The position numbers and the translations under genes are program-made. A stretch of 5,346 nt of DNA from Flavobacteriales bacterium UBA7382 (GTDB taxonomy: Bacteria; Bacteroidota; Bacteroidia; Flavobacteriales_D; Sanyastnellaceae): contig DKNS01000026.1 of assembly GCA_002469765.1 (NCBI GenBank), positions 1-5,346 on the forward strand. The letters are read 5' to 3'. The notes beneath the pieces were generated by a model, which did no database searches, was not told the origin of the DNA, and saw only the letters and a list, made by a program, of their open reading frames with translations. How positions within the stretch are numbered: position 1 is the first letter of the stretch; each line of letters opens with the position of its first letter. Shown here piece after piece: positions 1 through 5,257 of this stretch.

Positions 1-487
1 GGTGACCATTTCTGGTCCTTACGGGGAATTTTTCATCAAAGAGACCGGATCTGAGATGGTTTACGTGGGAGGTGGCGCAGGCATGGCGCCCATGCGATCC
101 CACCTGTTCCATTTGTTCCACACTTTGAAAACCGGTCGAAAGGTCACGTTCTTCTACGGTGGACGTTCCAAGCGCGAGCTGTTCTACGTCGACGATTTCC
201 GCGCCATTGAGAAGGAGTTCTCCAATTTCAAGTTCCACTTGGTGTTGTCCGAACCAGCTGAAGGCGACAACTGGAACGAGAAGAAGGATGTCAGCGACGA
301 GGGAGATGGTTTCCTCGGATTTGTTCACAATGCGGTGATCGACCATCACCTTAAGGACCATGAGGCACCCGAAGACATCGAGTTCTATTTCTGCGGTCCG
401 CCCATGATGAACCAAGCGGTCCTGAAGATGTGTGACGATTGGGGTGTGCCACCCGAAAACGTCAGTTTCGACGACTTCGGTGGCTGA
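1..487 (+). CDS. nqrF: NqrF, Na+-translocating NADH:quinone oxidoreductase subunit F (5' end missing)
   Basis: This is the C-terminal part (161 residues, reading frame from base 2) of the NADH-oxidising flavoprotein subunit of Na+-NQR, the inner-membrane complex that passes electrons from NADH to quinone while exporting Na+. Visible motifs, numbered in the fragment: VTISGPYGEFF at 1-11, the GGGAGMAPMRSH nucleotide-binding loop at 23-34, YGGRSKRE at 52-59, DHEAPEDIEFYFCGPPMMN at about 119-137, and the diagnostic terminal FDDFGG at 156-161. These match the ferredoxin-reductase-like FAD/NADH half of NqrF; the N-terminal membrane helix and 2Fe-2S domain lie outside the window. Compared with the Vibrio protein as I remember it, there is an acidic insertion around residues 92-104 (NEKKDVSDEGDG), which I recall as usual in Bacteroidota. 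apbE follows after 7 bp, so the two are very likely co-transcribed, presumably as the tail of an nqr operon. The identification is close to certain. Confidence 0.97.
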   Translation, partial: VTISGPYGEFFIKETGSEMVYVGGGAGMAPMRSHLFHLFHTLKTGRKVTFFYGGRSKRELFYVDDFRAIEKEFSNFKFHLVLSEPAEGDNWNEKKDVSDEGDGFLGFVHNAVIDHHLKDHEAPEDIEFYFCGPPMMNQAVLKMCDDWGVPPENVSFDDFGG

Positions 488-494
488 TTTCAGC

Positions 495-1607
495 ATGCAA
501 CGAATCACAAAGGTCCTTGCCGTGGCAGGGGCCTTTGTCGTTTTCGGATGTCAGGGTCCCGGCGGCAGCGCAGACCACACCTCCAATGAAGGCAAGCTCT
601 GGGTGCACCAAGGCAAGGCCCAAGGCACAACGTACACCATCAAGTACGTGGCCCATGATTCGGTGCCCCAGCAGGCCATCGACGACGAGCTCGAGCGGGT
701 GGATGTGGAAATGAACGCGTGGCGCCCCGAGTCGGCCTTGTCCCGATTCAACGCCTTCTCCCGGACCGACACGGTGTTCGAGGTGCGCGATGCGGCACAC
801 GTGTGGGGGGTGCTTTGGGACATTTCATCCGACGTCCACATCGAGTCCAAAGGGGCGTTTGACGTGGCCATGGCCCCTTTGATGAAGCTCTGGGGATTTC
901 GAACAGAGCGCCGCGACGTGGTGACCCAGGCCATGGTGGACAGCGTGCATGCATTTGCTCGGTTTCGAACCGACGTGGTGGATTTCAACGAGGTGCTGAA
1001 CGACGGAGGCCAAAAGATGGCGGGCCACCTTTCGAAAGGAGACCCCAGGGTTTCGCTGGATTTCAATGCAGTTGCCCAAGGCTACACAGTGGACGGGTTG
1101 GCCGAGGTGCTTCAATTGAAGGGTGTGGCGCACGCCATGGTGGAGTTGGGGGGAGAGGTGAAGTGTTGGGGGAACAACCTGCAGGGCCAGCCTTGGCGCA
1201 TTGCGGTGGACCGTCCTCAGGCCGTTGGTCGCTCCCTGCAGGCCGTTTACCCCGTGGAAAACACCTCGGTGTGCACGAGCGGCAATTACCGGAAAACGAC
1301 GGTGGTGAACGGCCAACGCATCTCGCACACCTTGGATCCTCGCACAGGTCGTCCAGTGGAGCATGGGCTGTTGAGCGCGACGGTGGTCACCCCAAGCGCA
1401 GCTTACGCGGACGCCTATGCAACCGTATGCATGGTGTTGGGTCCAGAAGTCGGTGCGGCTTGGATCGACAGCCTGCAACAGGCTGGCAAGTCGGTCGAAG
1501 CCTTGTTCATCATGTCGGATTCCACAGACGCGTACAGTTTTTGGGCGACACCCAACATGCGCGAGCAATTGACTTGGTTGTCGGAGTTGCCGGAAGTGGG
1601 GCGCTGA
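495..1607 (+). CDS. apbE: ApbE-family FAD:protein FMN transferase, lipoprotein
   Basis: The 370-residue product transfers FMN from FAD onto Ser/Thr side chains of target proteins. Next to nqrF its likely substrates are NqrB and NqrC. I chose the ATG at 495 because it gives a clean lipoprotein signal: a short basic start (MQRITK), a hydrophobic stretch and a lipobox VFGC with the lipidated Cys at 19. An ATG at 432 in the same frame would overlap nqrF and bury this signal. Family motifs in order: GTTYTIKY 44-51, AWRPESALSRFN 75-86, GAFDVAMAPLMKLWGF 120-135, DFNAVAQGYTVDG 189-201, VELGGEV 216-222, TSGNYRK 261-267, SHTLDPRTGRPV 277-288, and ADAYAT 305-310, whose Asp306 and Thr310 correspond to the Mg2+-binding positions. 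The usual AKGY Lys is Gln (AQGY), which I recall as normal for Bacteroidota members. It is full length. Two in-frame stops (TGATGA) end it. It probably acts on the outer face of the inner membrane as part of Na+-NQR maturation. Confidence 0.95.
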   Translation: MQRITKVLAVAGAFVVFGCQGPGGSADHTSNEGKLWVHQGKAQGTTYTIKYVAHDSVPQQAIDDELERVDVEMNAWRPESALSRFNAFSRTDTVFEVRDAAHVWGVLWDISSDVHIESKGAFDVAMAPLMKLWGFRTERRDVVTQAMVDSVHAFARFRTDVVDFNEVLNDGGQKMAGHLSKGDPRVSLDFNAVAQGYTVDGLAEVLQLKGVAHAMVELGGEVKCWGNNLQGQPWRIAVDRPQAVGRSLQAVYPVENTSVCTSGNYRKTTVVNGQRISHTLDPRTGRPVEHGLLSATVVTPSAAYADAYATVCMVLGPEVGAAWIDSLQQAGKSVEALFIMSDSTDAYSFWATPNMREQLTWLSELPEVGR

Positions 1608-1625
1608 TGACGCTCAGGACTTGAA

Positions 1626-1647
1626 TCAGGCTGGACTTTCCGCCTGA
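1626..1647. terminator. Stem-loop at the apbE/nqrM convergent junction
   Basis: TCAGGC (1626-1631) pairs perfectly with GCCTGA (1642-1647). After a one-base bulge (T1632), GGA (1633-1635) pairs with TCC (1639-1641) around a CTT loop, giving a 9-bp stem. The left arm contains the nqrM stop codon and lies 19 bases beyond the apbE stop. There is no U-tract on either side, so a role as a bidirectional terminator or 3'-end stabiliser is inferred from position and pairing only. Confidence 0.4.
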
Positions 1648-1829
1648 CATGCGTCTTGTGGACGGGCTCCACAGACGCTGCATCCTCCGTCGTCGCTTTG
1701 AAGCATGGGGTTGTTGCTGGCGCACGTGCCGCTGAACTCGCCCCCTGGTTTCACCAGGATTTTGATGGCAATGCCAGCGACCCCCAAGCCAAGGAGGCCG
1801 ATTGTCAATAAAATCTCAACAACTCCCAT
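1626..1829 (-). CDS. nqrM: NqrM-like Na+-NQR maturation protein (single helix, four cysteines)
   Basis: This small 67-residue protein has one N-terminal transmembrane helix (about residues 4-25, MGVVEILLTIGLLGLGVAGI then AIKIL), a short basic/Gly linker, and a soluble tail with four cysteines at 36, 50, 53 and 61 (GTCASNNP, CSVCG, DAC). The C-x13-CxxC-x7-C layout after a single helix matches the NqrM (DUF539) family, which in Vibrio is needed to deliver iron to the Cys4 Fe site between NqrD and NqrE. In Bacteroidota such proteins are often labelled only 'membrane or secreted protein'. The neighbouring nqrF and apbE strongly support this role. Unusually, the gene faces the nqr operon instead of following it, with 18 bp between the stop codons. 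The ATG at 1829 begins right at the helix and sits four bases behind a TAnnTTTG-like box, so the mRNA may be leaderless. Family assignment rests on pattern and context, not on an alignment. Confidence 0.78.
   Translation of the reverse strand: MGVVEILLTIGLLGLGVAGIAIKILVKPGGEFSGTCASNNPMLQSDDGGCSVCGARPQDACQAESPA
1651..1678. terminator. Second stem-loop inside the nqrM 3' end
   Basis: GCGTC (1651-1655) pairs with GACGC (1674-1678), and TGTGGA (1657-1662) with TCCACA (1668-1673), leaving T1656 bulged and a CGGGC loop: an 11-bp stem. It lies only 3 bases from the previous hairpin and within codons for the CGARPQDAC region of NqrM. For the apbE transcript the pair forms a tandem stem-loop 3' end. 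No U-tract follows, so termination is unproven, and the pairing may partly be imposed by coding sequence. Confidence 0.3.
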
Positions 1830-1833
1830 GCCT

Positions 1834-1841
1834 TAAAGGTA
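1834..1841 (-). promoter_or_regulatory. Putative Bacteroidota -7 box (TACCTTTA) for nqrM
   Basis: Read on the minus strand, TACCTTTA differs from the Bacteroidota -7 consensus TAnnTTTG only in the last base. It is followed by AGGC and then the nqrM ATG. With the usual distance between box and transcription start, RNA would begin at or next to the start codon, implying a leaderless transcript. No convincing -33 TTG is visible at the usual distance, so this rests mainly on the box and on its near identity with the element before mazG. Confidence 0.45.
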
Positions 1842-1888
1842 GTGGAAGCTTGGAATTGGGCCTACGTTCATGCTTTAATTCCCCCGCT

Positions 1889-3796
1889 TTGACTCGGTTG
1901 TTTTTCAGGTCTTGTTTCGTTTTGCTTGCAGGGTTTCTCATCCAGCATGGGCGCATAAACGCCCAAGACTGCGGGTGCCCGTTGGTGACCCAACGCGACA
2001 CGGTTTGGGTGACGGACAATTCCGGTGCAGGAATGGGGAGCCAGGTGTGGACATGCGACCACCACTACGTGCTTCAGGGGGAAGTCTTTGTCAATCCAGG
2101 GGACACCCTCCTGATTGAGCCTGGCACCGTGGTGCTGGGGGCCCAAGGCGAAGGTCGAAGCGAAAGCCTCTTGGACATCCCGTTCGCATTTGGTTCTGTC
2201 AAATCGGTGACATTTTCCGCCATGCCGGGGGCCTTGATCGTGTCGAGAGATGCCTTTTTGGATGCCCAAGGAACGGCGACATGCCCCATTCAATTCTCTT
2301 TTTTGGGGGATCCGATGGACGGCTCGGTGGGCCTTGATGTCCGAGGTATGTGGGGCGGTTTGGCCTTGTGTGGAGGGGCCCAGACCAACACGCTCAACCT
2401 CGACCTGTCCTTTGCCAATGCACCCATGTTCACAGGCGGCGTGGGTTCAGGGGAGGATCTTCTTGAAGGTGTTGTGGATGTCTCGGGGCAACAACGTCAC
2501 GTCTATGGCGGCAACATGAATCCACATGGATCCTCTGGCGTCCTGCGACACTTGTCCATCCGCCATGGCAGCACCAACTTGGGGTGGAACCAGAGCGGCA
2601 ATGGCCATGAGACCGATTTGCTCCAACTGGGAGCCTGTGGTTCTGGCACGGTGGTTGAAAACATCGAATTGGTCGCGTCGGCCGACGACGGGCTCCACAT
2701 TTTTGGCGGCTTGGTGGAGGTGCGGCGCGTGGTGTCGGCCTTCCATGCGGAAGATGCGTTTGAAAGCGACCAGGGCTGGCAAGGCGTTGGGCAGCATTGG
2801 TTTGGGCTTCAAGACACGGCATTGGCCCATGCCAGCAATCCCCCTGGCCAAAGCTTTGTATACGACGCGGAAGGCGACGACTTCGAGGAGAGCAACATGG
2901 ACCCCTCGGCGGAACCGTATTGCACTCCGGCCATGAGCAACCTCACTTTGGTGACCAACGGGGCGGATTACGCGGCGTGCTACCACAGCCTTCCTGGGGG
3001 CGATTGGACCAACAGCATTGTGCACGGGGTGGTCGACGCTGGGATTGAGATCCAGCACTATTTGTCGTGCGATGGGTTCAATGCCATCATGCCCAGCCAA
3101 TACGGCATCCTGACTCTGCGAAATTGGCGGGTCTGTGGAGAGGCTGGGGTCATCCCGGGGCGTTACAACGGGAACTACGGTGCCCAAGAGGAGCTCTCGG
3201 GCTGGTTGGCCGACAGTGGGAATGTTGTGATGGAGGTGCTCCAGGATGGTGCCTTCACGCTGGAAGGGGGCATGTTGGTGGAAGGGCTCGACCCAAGGCC
3301 TGTTTTAGGACAAACAGTGACGCCACACTACACGGCGTTGGACGACCGACTGGAGGTGACGTCCTACCACGGGGCATTCCATCCGATTCTGGAACCTTGG
3401 TTCGCAGGCTGGTCTGCCTTGGACGGCATGGGACTCTTTGCAGGCGAGGTTGTGTTGACGGAAGGTTGCACGTACGATTTTGCATGCAACTACGACCCCT
3501 TGGCTCTTTTGGACGATGGCAGCTGTGAGCGCGAGTCGTGTTCAGGGTGCACCTTTGAACTTGCTTGCAACTACGACCCGGCTGCCCTGTTGGACGACGG
3601 GTCATGCGCCACCGAGGGTTGCTCAGGGTGCACTTGGACTGAGGCAGAGAATTACGACCCCGTCGCCACCCTTGACGATGGGACTTGTGTGATGGTGGTG
3701 AACGAGGACACTTGTCCTGCCGACCTCAACGAAGACGGCGATGTGACGTCTGTCGACTTGCTGATGCTGCTCTCGGTCTACGGGGAGCCCTGCTGA
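1889..3796 (+). CDS. Secreted beta-helix-type protein with Cys-rich repeats and dockerin-like C-terminus, function unknown
   Basis: This is a large exported protein, about 635 residues, that I cannot assign a function. No in-frame ATG precedes the signal peptide. TTG at 1889 gives a good one (MTRLFFRSCFVLLAGFLIQ...INAQ, cleavage near residue 26); TTG at 1898 is also possible, while TTG at 1802 would overlap nqrM and hide the signal. Residues about 50-85 (LQGEVFVNPGDTLLIEPGTVV) resemble the first coils of right-handed parallel beta-helix proteins. The later pieces RGMWGGLALCG (about 153-163), GHETDLLQLGACGSGTVVEN, ADDGLHIFGGLVEVRRV (265-281) and AFESDQGWQGVGQ (about 290-302) recall a family of secreted proteins common in Bacteroidota and marine gammaproteobacteria. 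GAFHPILEPWFAGW closes that domain. Then come 2.5 Cys-rich repeats (3464-3691) and a Ca-binding-loop tail (3713-3793). A typical type IX sorting domain is not seen. It is probably a surface or extracellular protein. Its stop is 8 bp from the convergent DUF6952-like gene. Confidence 0.85.
   Translation: MTRLFFRSCFVLLAGFLIQHGRINAQDCGCPLVTQRDTVWVTDNSGAGMGSQVWTCDHHYVLQGEVFVNPGDTLLIEPGTVVLGAQGEGRSESLLDIPFAFGSVKSVTFSAMPGALIVSRDAFLDAQGTATCPIQFSFLGDPMDGSVGLDVRGMWGGLALCGGAQTNTLNLDLSFANAPMFTGGVGSGEDLLEGVVDVSGQQRHVYGGNMNPHGSSGVLRHLSIRHGSTNLGWNQSGNGHETDLLQLGACGSGTVVENIELVASADDGLHIFGGLVEVRRVVSAFHAEDAFESDQGWQGVGQHWFGLQDTALAHASNPPGQSFVYDAEGDDFEESNMDPSAEPYCTPAMSNLTLVTNGADYAACYHSLPGGDWTNSIVHGVVDAGIEIQHYLSCDGFNAIMPSQYGILTLRNWRVCGEAGVIPGRYNGNYGAQEELSGWLADSGNVVMEVLQDGAFTLEGGMLVEGLDPRPVLGQTVTPHYTALDDRLEVTSYHGAFHPILEPWFAGWSALDGMGLFAGEVVLTEGCTYDFACNYDPLALLDDGSCERESCSGCTFELACNYDPAALLDDGSCATEGCSGCTWTEAENYDPVATLDDGTCVMVVNEDTCPADLNEDGDVTSVDLLMLLSVYGEPC
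3464..3691 (+). repeat. Cys-rich 27-residue tandem repeats (2.5 units of exactly 81 bp)
   Basis: Units start at 3464, 3545 and 3626 and follow the pattern GCT-x3-A(C/E)NYDP-x-A-x-LDDG(S/T)C. Units 1 and 2 are full 81-bp units with four cysteines each; unit 3 stops after DDGTCV and has Glu where the others have the ACN cysteine. The protein pattern is well kept while many codons differ, so the duplication is old. Such units are frequent near the C-termini of secreted proteins of marine Bacteroidota. They may form small disulfide-stapled, Asp-rich (possibly Ca-binding) linkers. Confidence 0.9.
3713..3793 (+). other. Dockerin-like / EF-hand-loop C-terminal module of the beta-helix protein
   Basis: The last 27 residues begin CPADLNEDGDVTSVDLLMLL and end SVYGEPC. 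DLNEDGDVTSVDLL fits a calcium-binding loop of the dockerin type I kind (D-x-N-x-D-G-x-V-x-x-x-D-L). The bracketing first and last cysteines could form a disulfide. Only one loop is present, whereas a classical dockerin has two. Similar short tails end many secreted proteins in marine Flavobacteriales; a role in surface retention or sorting is my inference. Confidence 0.7.
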
Positions 3797-3809
3797 GGTC
3801 GTCCTCAGC
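3792..3809. terminator. Perfect stem-loop containing both convergent stop codons
   Basis: GCTGAGG (3792-3798) pairs perfectly with CCTCAGC (3803-3809) around a TCGT loop. The plus-strand stop TGA (3794-3796) is in the left arm and the minus-strand stop (TCA, 3805-3807) in the right arm, so the whole intergenic gap lies within the hairpin. It is palindromic and could act for both transcripts. There is no U-tract in either direction, so its role as terminator is inferred. Confidence 0.45.
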
Positions 3810-4044
3810 CGATGATGCCTCGGACATCTTTGAAGAAGGTGCGCAGCGCCACTTTAGGCTCAACCCCTTGCTTCTGGGCTTCCTCCAACACACGCCTGGC
3901 GCCCAAGATGTTGGTCAACCTGTCGCCCAAGACAGACACGTCGTTGGCTTCGTCGTCCATGGAGGCGTAAACTTCCTGCTCAAGCTTGGCGAGTCCAGCC
4001 ATGTCGTACTCTGCGATGAGCTTCCGGATCTCTGCAGCGTTCAT
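3805..4044 (-). CDS. DUF6952-like small protein, thioredoxin operon partner
   Basis: This 79-residue, acidic, apparently all-helical soluble protein has no signal peptide, membrane segment or cysteine. The second half, VSVLGDRLTNILGARRVLEEAQKQG (about 37-60) followed by ALRTFFKDVRGIIG (66-79), matches the pattern I recall for the Bacteroidota family DUF6952 (compare '...DVIGELI.NM.GA.EV.KM...G..KKEALN.FM.RV.GSI'). In Flavobacteriia that family commonly sits directly behind a thioredoxin-family gene, as here. Its ATG (4044-4042) overlaps the thioredoxin stop in an ATGA junction, which suggests translational coupling and a joint function. No biochemical role is known to me; a structural or regulatory partner of the thioredoxin is a guess from conserved adjacency. 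I am confident it is a real gene and fairly confident of the family. Confidence 0.83.
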   Translation of the reverse strand: MNAAEIRKLIAEYDMAGLAKLEQEVYASMDDEANDVSVLGDRLTNILGARRVLEEAQKQGVEPKVALRTFFKDVRGIIG

Positions 4045-4346
4045 GAGGCGATGGCGTCTGTGAGCTCGGTCACGCGGTCCTTTTTGGCAGTGGCGAATTC
4101 TTCCAACAACTTGCCGTCCTTGAAGCCTGCGAAGTAGGGGAGGTCGTTGATCTTGAACGCTTCTTTCACATCCAAGTTTTCTTCGACGTCCACATCAATG
4201 AAGGTGACATCAGCGTATGCGTCGCTCTGCTTCAGCGATTCCACATGAGGGGCCAACAATTTGCACACCCCGCACCAAGAGGCGTGGAAGCGGATGAGAA
4301 GTCTGGGTTGGGACTTGATCTGTCCCACGAGGTCTTGAAGGTTCAT
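4041..4346 (-). CDS. Thioredoxin-family protein with WCGVC active site
   Basis: The product is a 101-residue single-domain thioredoxin fold. The redox motif is HASWCGVCK, with cysteines at 25 and 28, and the cis-proline is at 70 (NDLPYFAGFKDGK). The strand LLIRFHA before the motif and VTFIDVDVEEN (47-57) after it fit the thioredoxin core. I chose the ATG at 4346 because the protein then begins just before the first helix; an upstream in-frame ATG at 4490 adds 48 residues without thioredoxin character and would overlap mazG. No signal peptide is visible, so it should be cytoplasmic. The WCGVC site differs from the classical WCGPC and is common in Bacteroidota thioredoxin-like proteins paired with DUF6952. 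A peroxiredoxin gene often lies upstream of this pair in relatives, as I remember it; here mazG diverges instead. Likely a disulfide reductase, substrate unknown. Confidence 0.92.
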   Translation of the reverse strand: MNLQDLVGQIKSQPRLLIRFHASWCGVCKLLAPHVESLKQSDAYADVTFIDVDVEENLDVKEAFKINDLPYFAGFKDGKLLEEFATAKKDRVTELTDAIAS

Positions 4347-4459
4347 GTGAATGCGGCTTCTGATTTCAAATTCGAAGGTGCAACAAATGGACGAAAAATT
4401 GGTTCGACTTGCAGGCCAAACGTGCAACCTTAGGCACACACCGCGCCTACCTTTGAGGC
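4347..4459. promoter_or_regulatory. Divergent intergenic region, thioredoxin operon / mazG
   Basis: These 113 bp separate the divergent starts and must hold both promoters. On the mazG side a consensus -7 box is present at 4448-4455. On the thioredoxin side I found only one-mismatch candidates (minus-strand CACGTTTG at 4424-4417 and TCCATTTG at 4391-4384), neither with a convincing -33 TTG. The heptamer GTGCAAC occurs twice (4378-4384 and 4422-4428), the second forming part of a TTGCA/TGCAA dyad (4409-4413 with 4423-4427). An operator is possible but unproven. Confidence 0.5.
4448..4455 (+). promoter_or_regulatory. Bacteroidota -7 promoter box (TACCTTTG) for mazG
   Basis: TACCTTTG is an exact match to the Bacteroidota -7 consensus TAnnTTTG. 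Only AGGC separates it from the mazG ATG at 4460, so transcription would start at or beside the ATG and the mRNA would be leaderless or nearly so. No -33 TTG is seen at the usual spacing. AGG one base before the ATG is too close to act as a Shine-Dalgarno site. The element recurs with one mismatch before nqrM. Confidence 0.6.
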
Positions 4460-5257
4460 ATGAACACGCGTGCGCAACACCTCGAAGCATTTGGCCGATT
4501 GTTGGACATCATGGACGACCTCCGGGAAAAATGCCCTTGGGACCGGAAGCAGACCTTTGAATCGCTTCGGCACCTGACCATCGAAGAGACCTACGAGTTG
4601 GCCGATGCGATTTTGGACGCCGACGTGGAAGAAATCAAAAAAGAGACCGGCGATTTGCTTTTGCACATGGTGTTCTATGCCAAGTTGGGATCCGAATTGC
4701 CCGAGGAAGAAGGGGGGTATGACATTGCCGATGCGCTGCACAGCATCTGCAACAAACTCGTGGACCGTCACCCTCACATCTATGGGGACGTGGAGGCCAA
4801 CGACGAGGAAACGGTCAAGGCCAACTGGGAAAAGCTCAAGCTCAAAGAAGGCAAAAAGTCGGTGCTTGAGGGTGTGCCTCGTTCGCTTCCCAGTATGGTG
4901 AAGGCCCACCGGGTACAGGACAAAGTCCGTGGCGTGGGTTTTGACTGGGACCATGTTGGACAGGTTTGGGAAAAAGTGCAAGAAGAGCTCGGAGAGCTCC
5001 AAGACGAGGTGAAGGCACCTACGGTCAACCCCGACCGCGTGGCCGACGAATTCGGAGACGTGATGTTCGCCATGATCAACTACGCCCGGTTCTTGGACGT
5101 CAACCCCGATGAGGCCTTGGAACGCACGACTCGCCGGTTCATCGCCCGTTTCCAGCACTTGGAGCAAGCGGTCTCCAAGGATGGCAAAGATCTCGCCGAG
5201 ATGGACCTCGCCGAGATGGATGCGTACTGGGACCGTGCCAAAAAAGAGCTCGGCTGA
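4460..5257 (+). CDS. mazG: MazG, nucleoside triphosphate pyrophosphohydrolase
   Basis: This 265-residue all-alpha enzyme hydrolyses (d)NTPs to the monophosphate plus pyrophosphate, and is linked to house-cleaning of non-canonical nucleotides and to lowering (p)ppGpp in other bacteria. It shows the two tandem MazG domains of the long family. Domain 1 has LREKCPWDRKQT (21-32), EETYE (42-46) and ETGDLL (62-67); domain 2 has EELGE (175-179) and DEFGDVMFAMINYA (196-209). These are the EExxE and ExxD acidic sets that bind Mg2+. VLEGVPRSLPSMVKAHRVQDK (135-155) and GFDWD (160-164) are the usual linker landmarks, and the tail EMDAYWDRAKKEL is typical. In E. coli the C-terminal domain carries the catalysis; the same is presumed here. 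The ATG at 4460 gives the normal N-terminus. It is transcribed alone, divergent from the thioredoxin operon. The length matches the family. Confidence 0.97.
   Translation: MNTRAQHLEAFGRLLDIMDDLREKCPWDRKQTFESLRHLTIEETYELADAILDADVEEIKKETGDLLLHMVFYAKLGSELPEEEGGYDIADALHSICNKLVDRHPHIYGDVEANDEETVKANWEKLKLKEGKKSVLEGVPRSLPSMVKAHRVQDKVRGVGFDWDHVGQVWEKVQEELGELQDEVKAPTVNPDRVADEFGDVMFAMINYARFLDVNPDEALERTTRRFIARFQHLEQAVSKDGKDLAEMDLAEMDAYWDRAKKELG

Noticed and set aside
432..494. apbE start at the ATG at 432
   Set aside because: It overlaps nqrF by 56 bases and precedes the lipoprotein signal with a non-signal sequence; ATG 495 fits better.
825..1568. Long minus-strand open frame (247 codons) antisense to apbE
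   Set aside because: The plus strand has a full set of ApbE motifs; the antisense translation is His/Arg/Val-rich without domain character, as expected from GC-rich codon use.
1863..1870. TACGTTCA as promoter box for the beta-helix gene
   Set aside because: Two of the six fixed consensus positions mismatch and no -33 TTG lies at suitable spacing, so I cannot support it.
1802..1888. TTG start at 1802 for the beta-helix protein
   Set aside because: It would overlap the nqrM start and place 29 odd residues before an otherwise proper signal peptide.
2447..3187. Long minus-strand open frame (246 codons) antisense to the beta-helix gene
   Set aside because: It mirrors the coding frame, has no recognisable motif or promoter box, and the plus-strand product has clear secretion and repeat features.
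4347..4490. N-terminal extension of the thioredoxin to an ATG at 4490
   Set aside because: The extra 48 residues lack thioredoxin or signal-peptide character and would overlap the mazG start and its promoter box.
4430..5167. Minus-strand open frame (245 codons) antisense to mazG
   Set aside because: mazG is certain from its motifs; the antisense frame is a codon-bias shadow.
5191..5220. 15-bp near-perfect tandem duplication in mazG encoding LAEMD twice
   Set aside because: Other MazG proteins have a similar L-x-E-M-x-L-x-E-M-D tail to my knowledge, so this is probably ancestral sequence with similar codons and not a recent slippage event.
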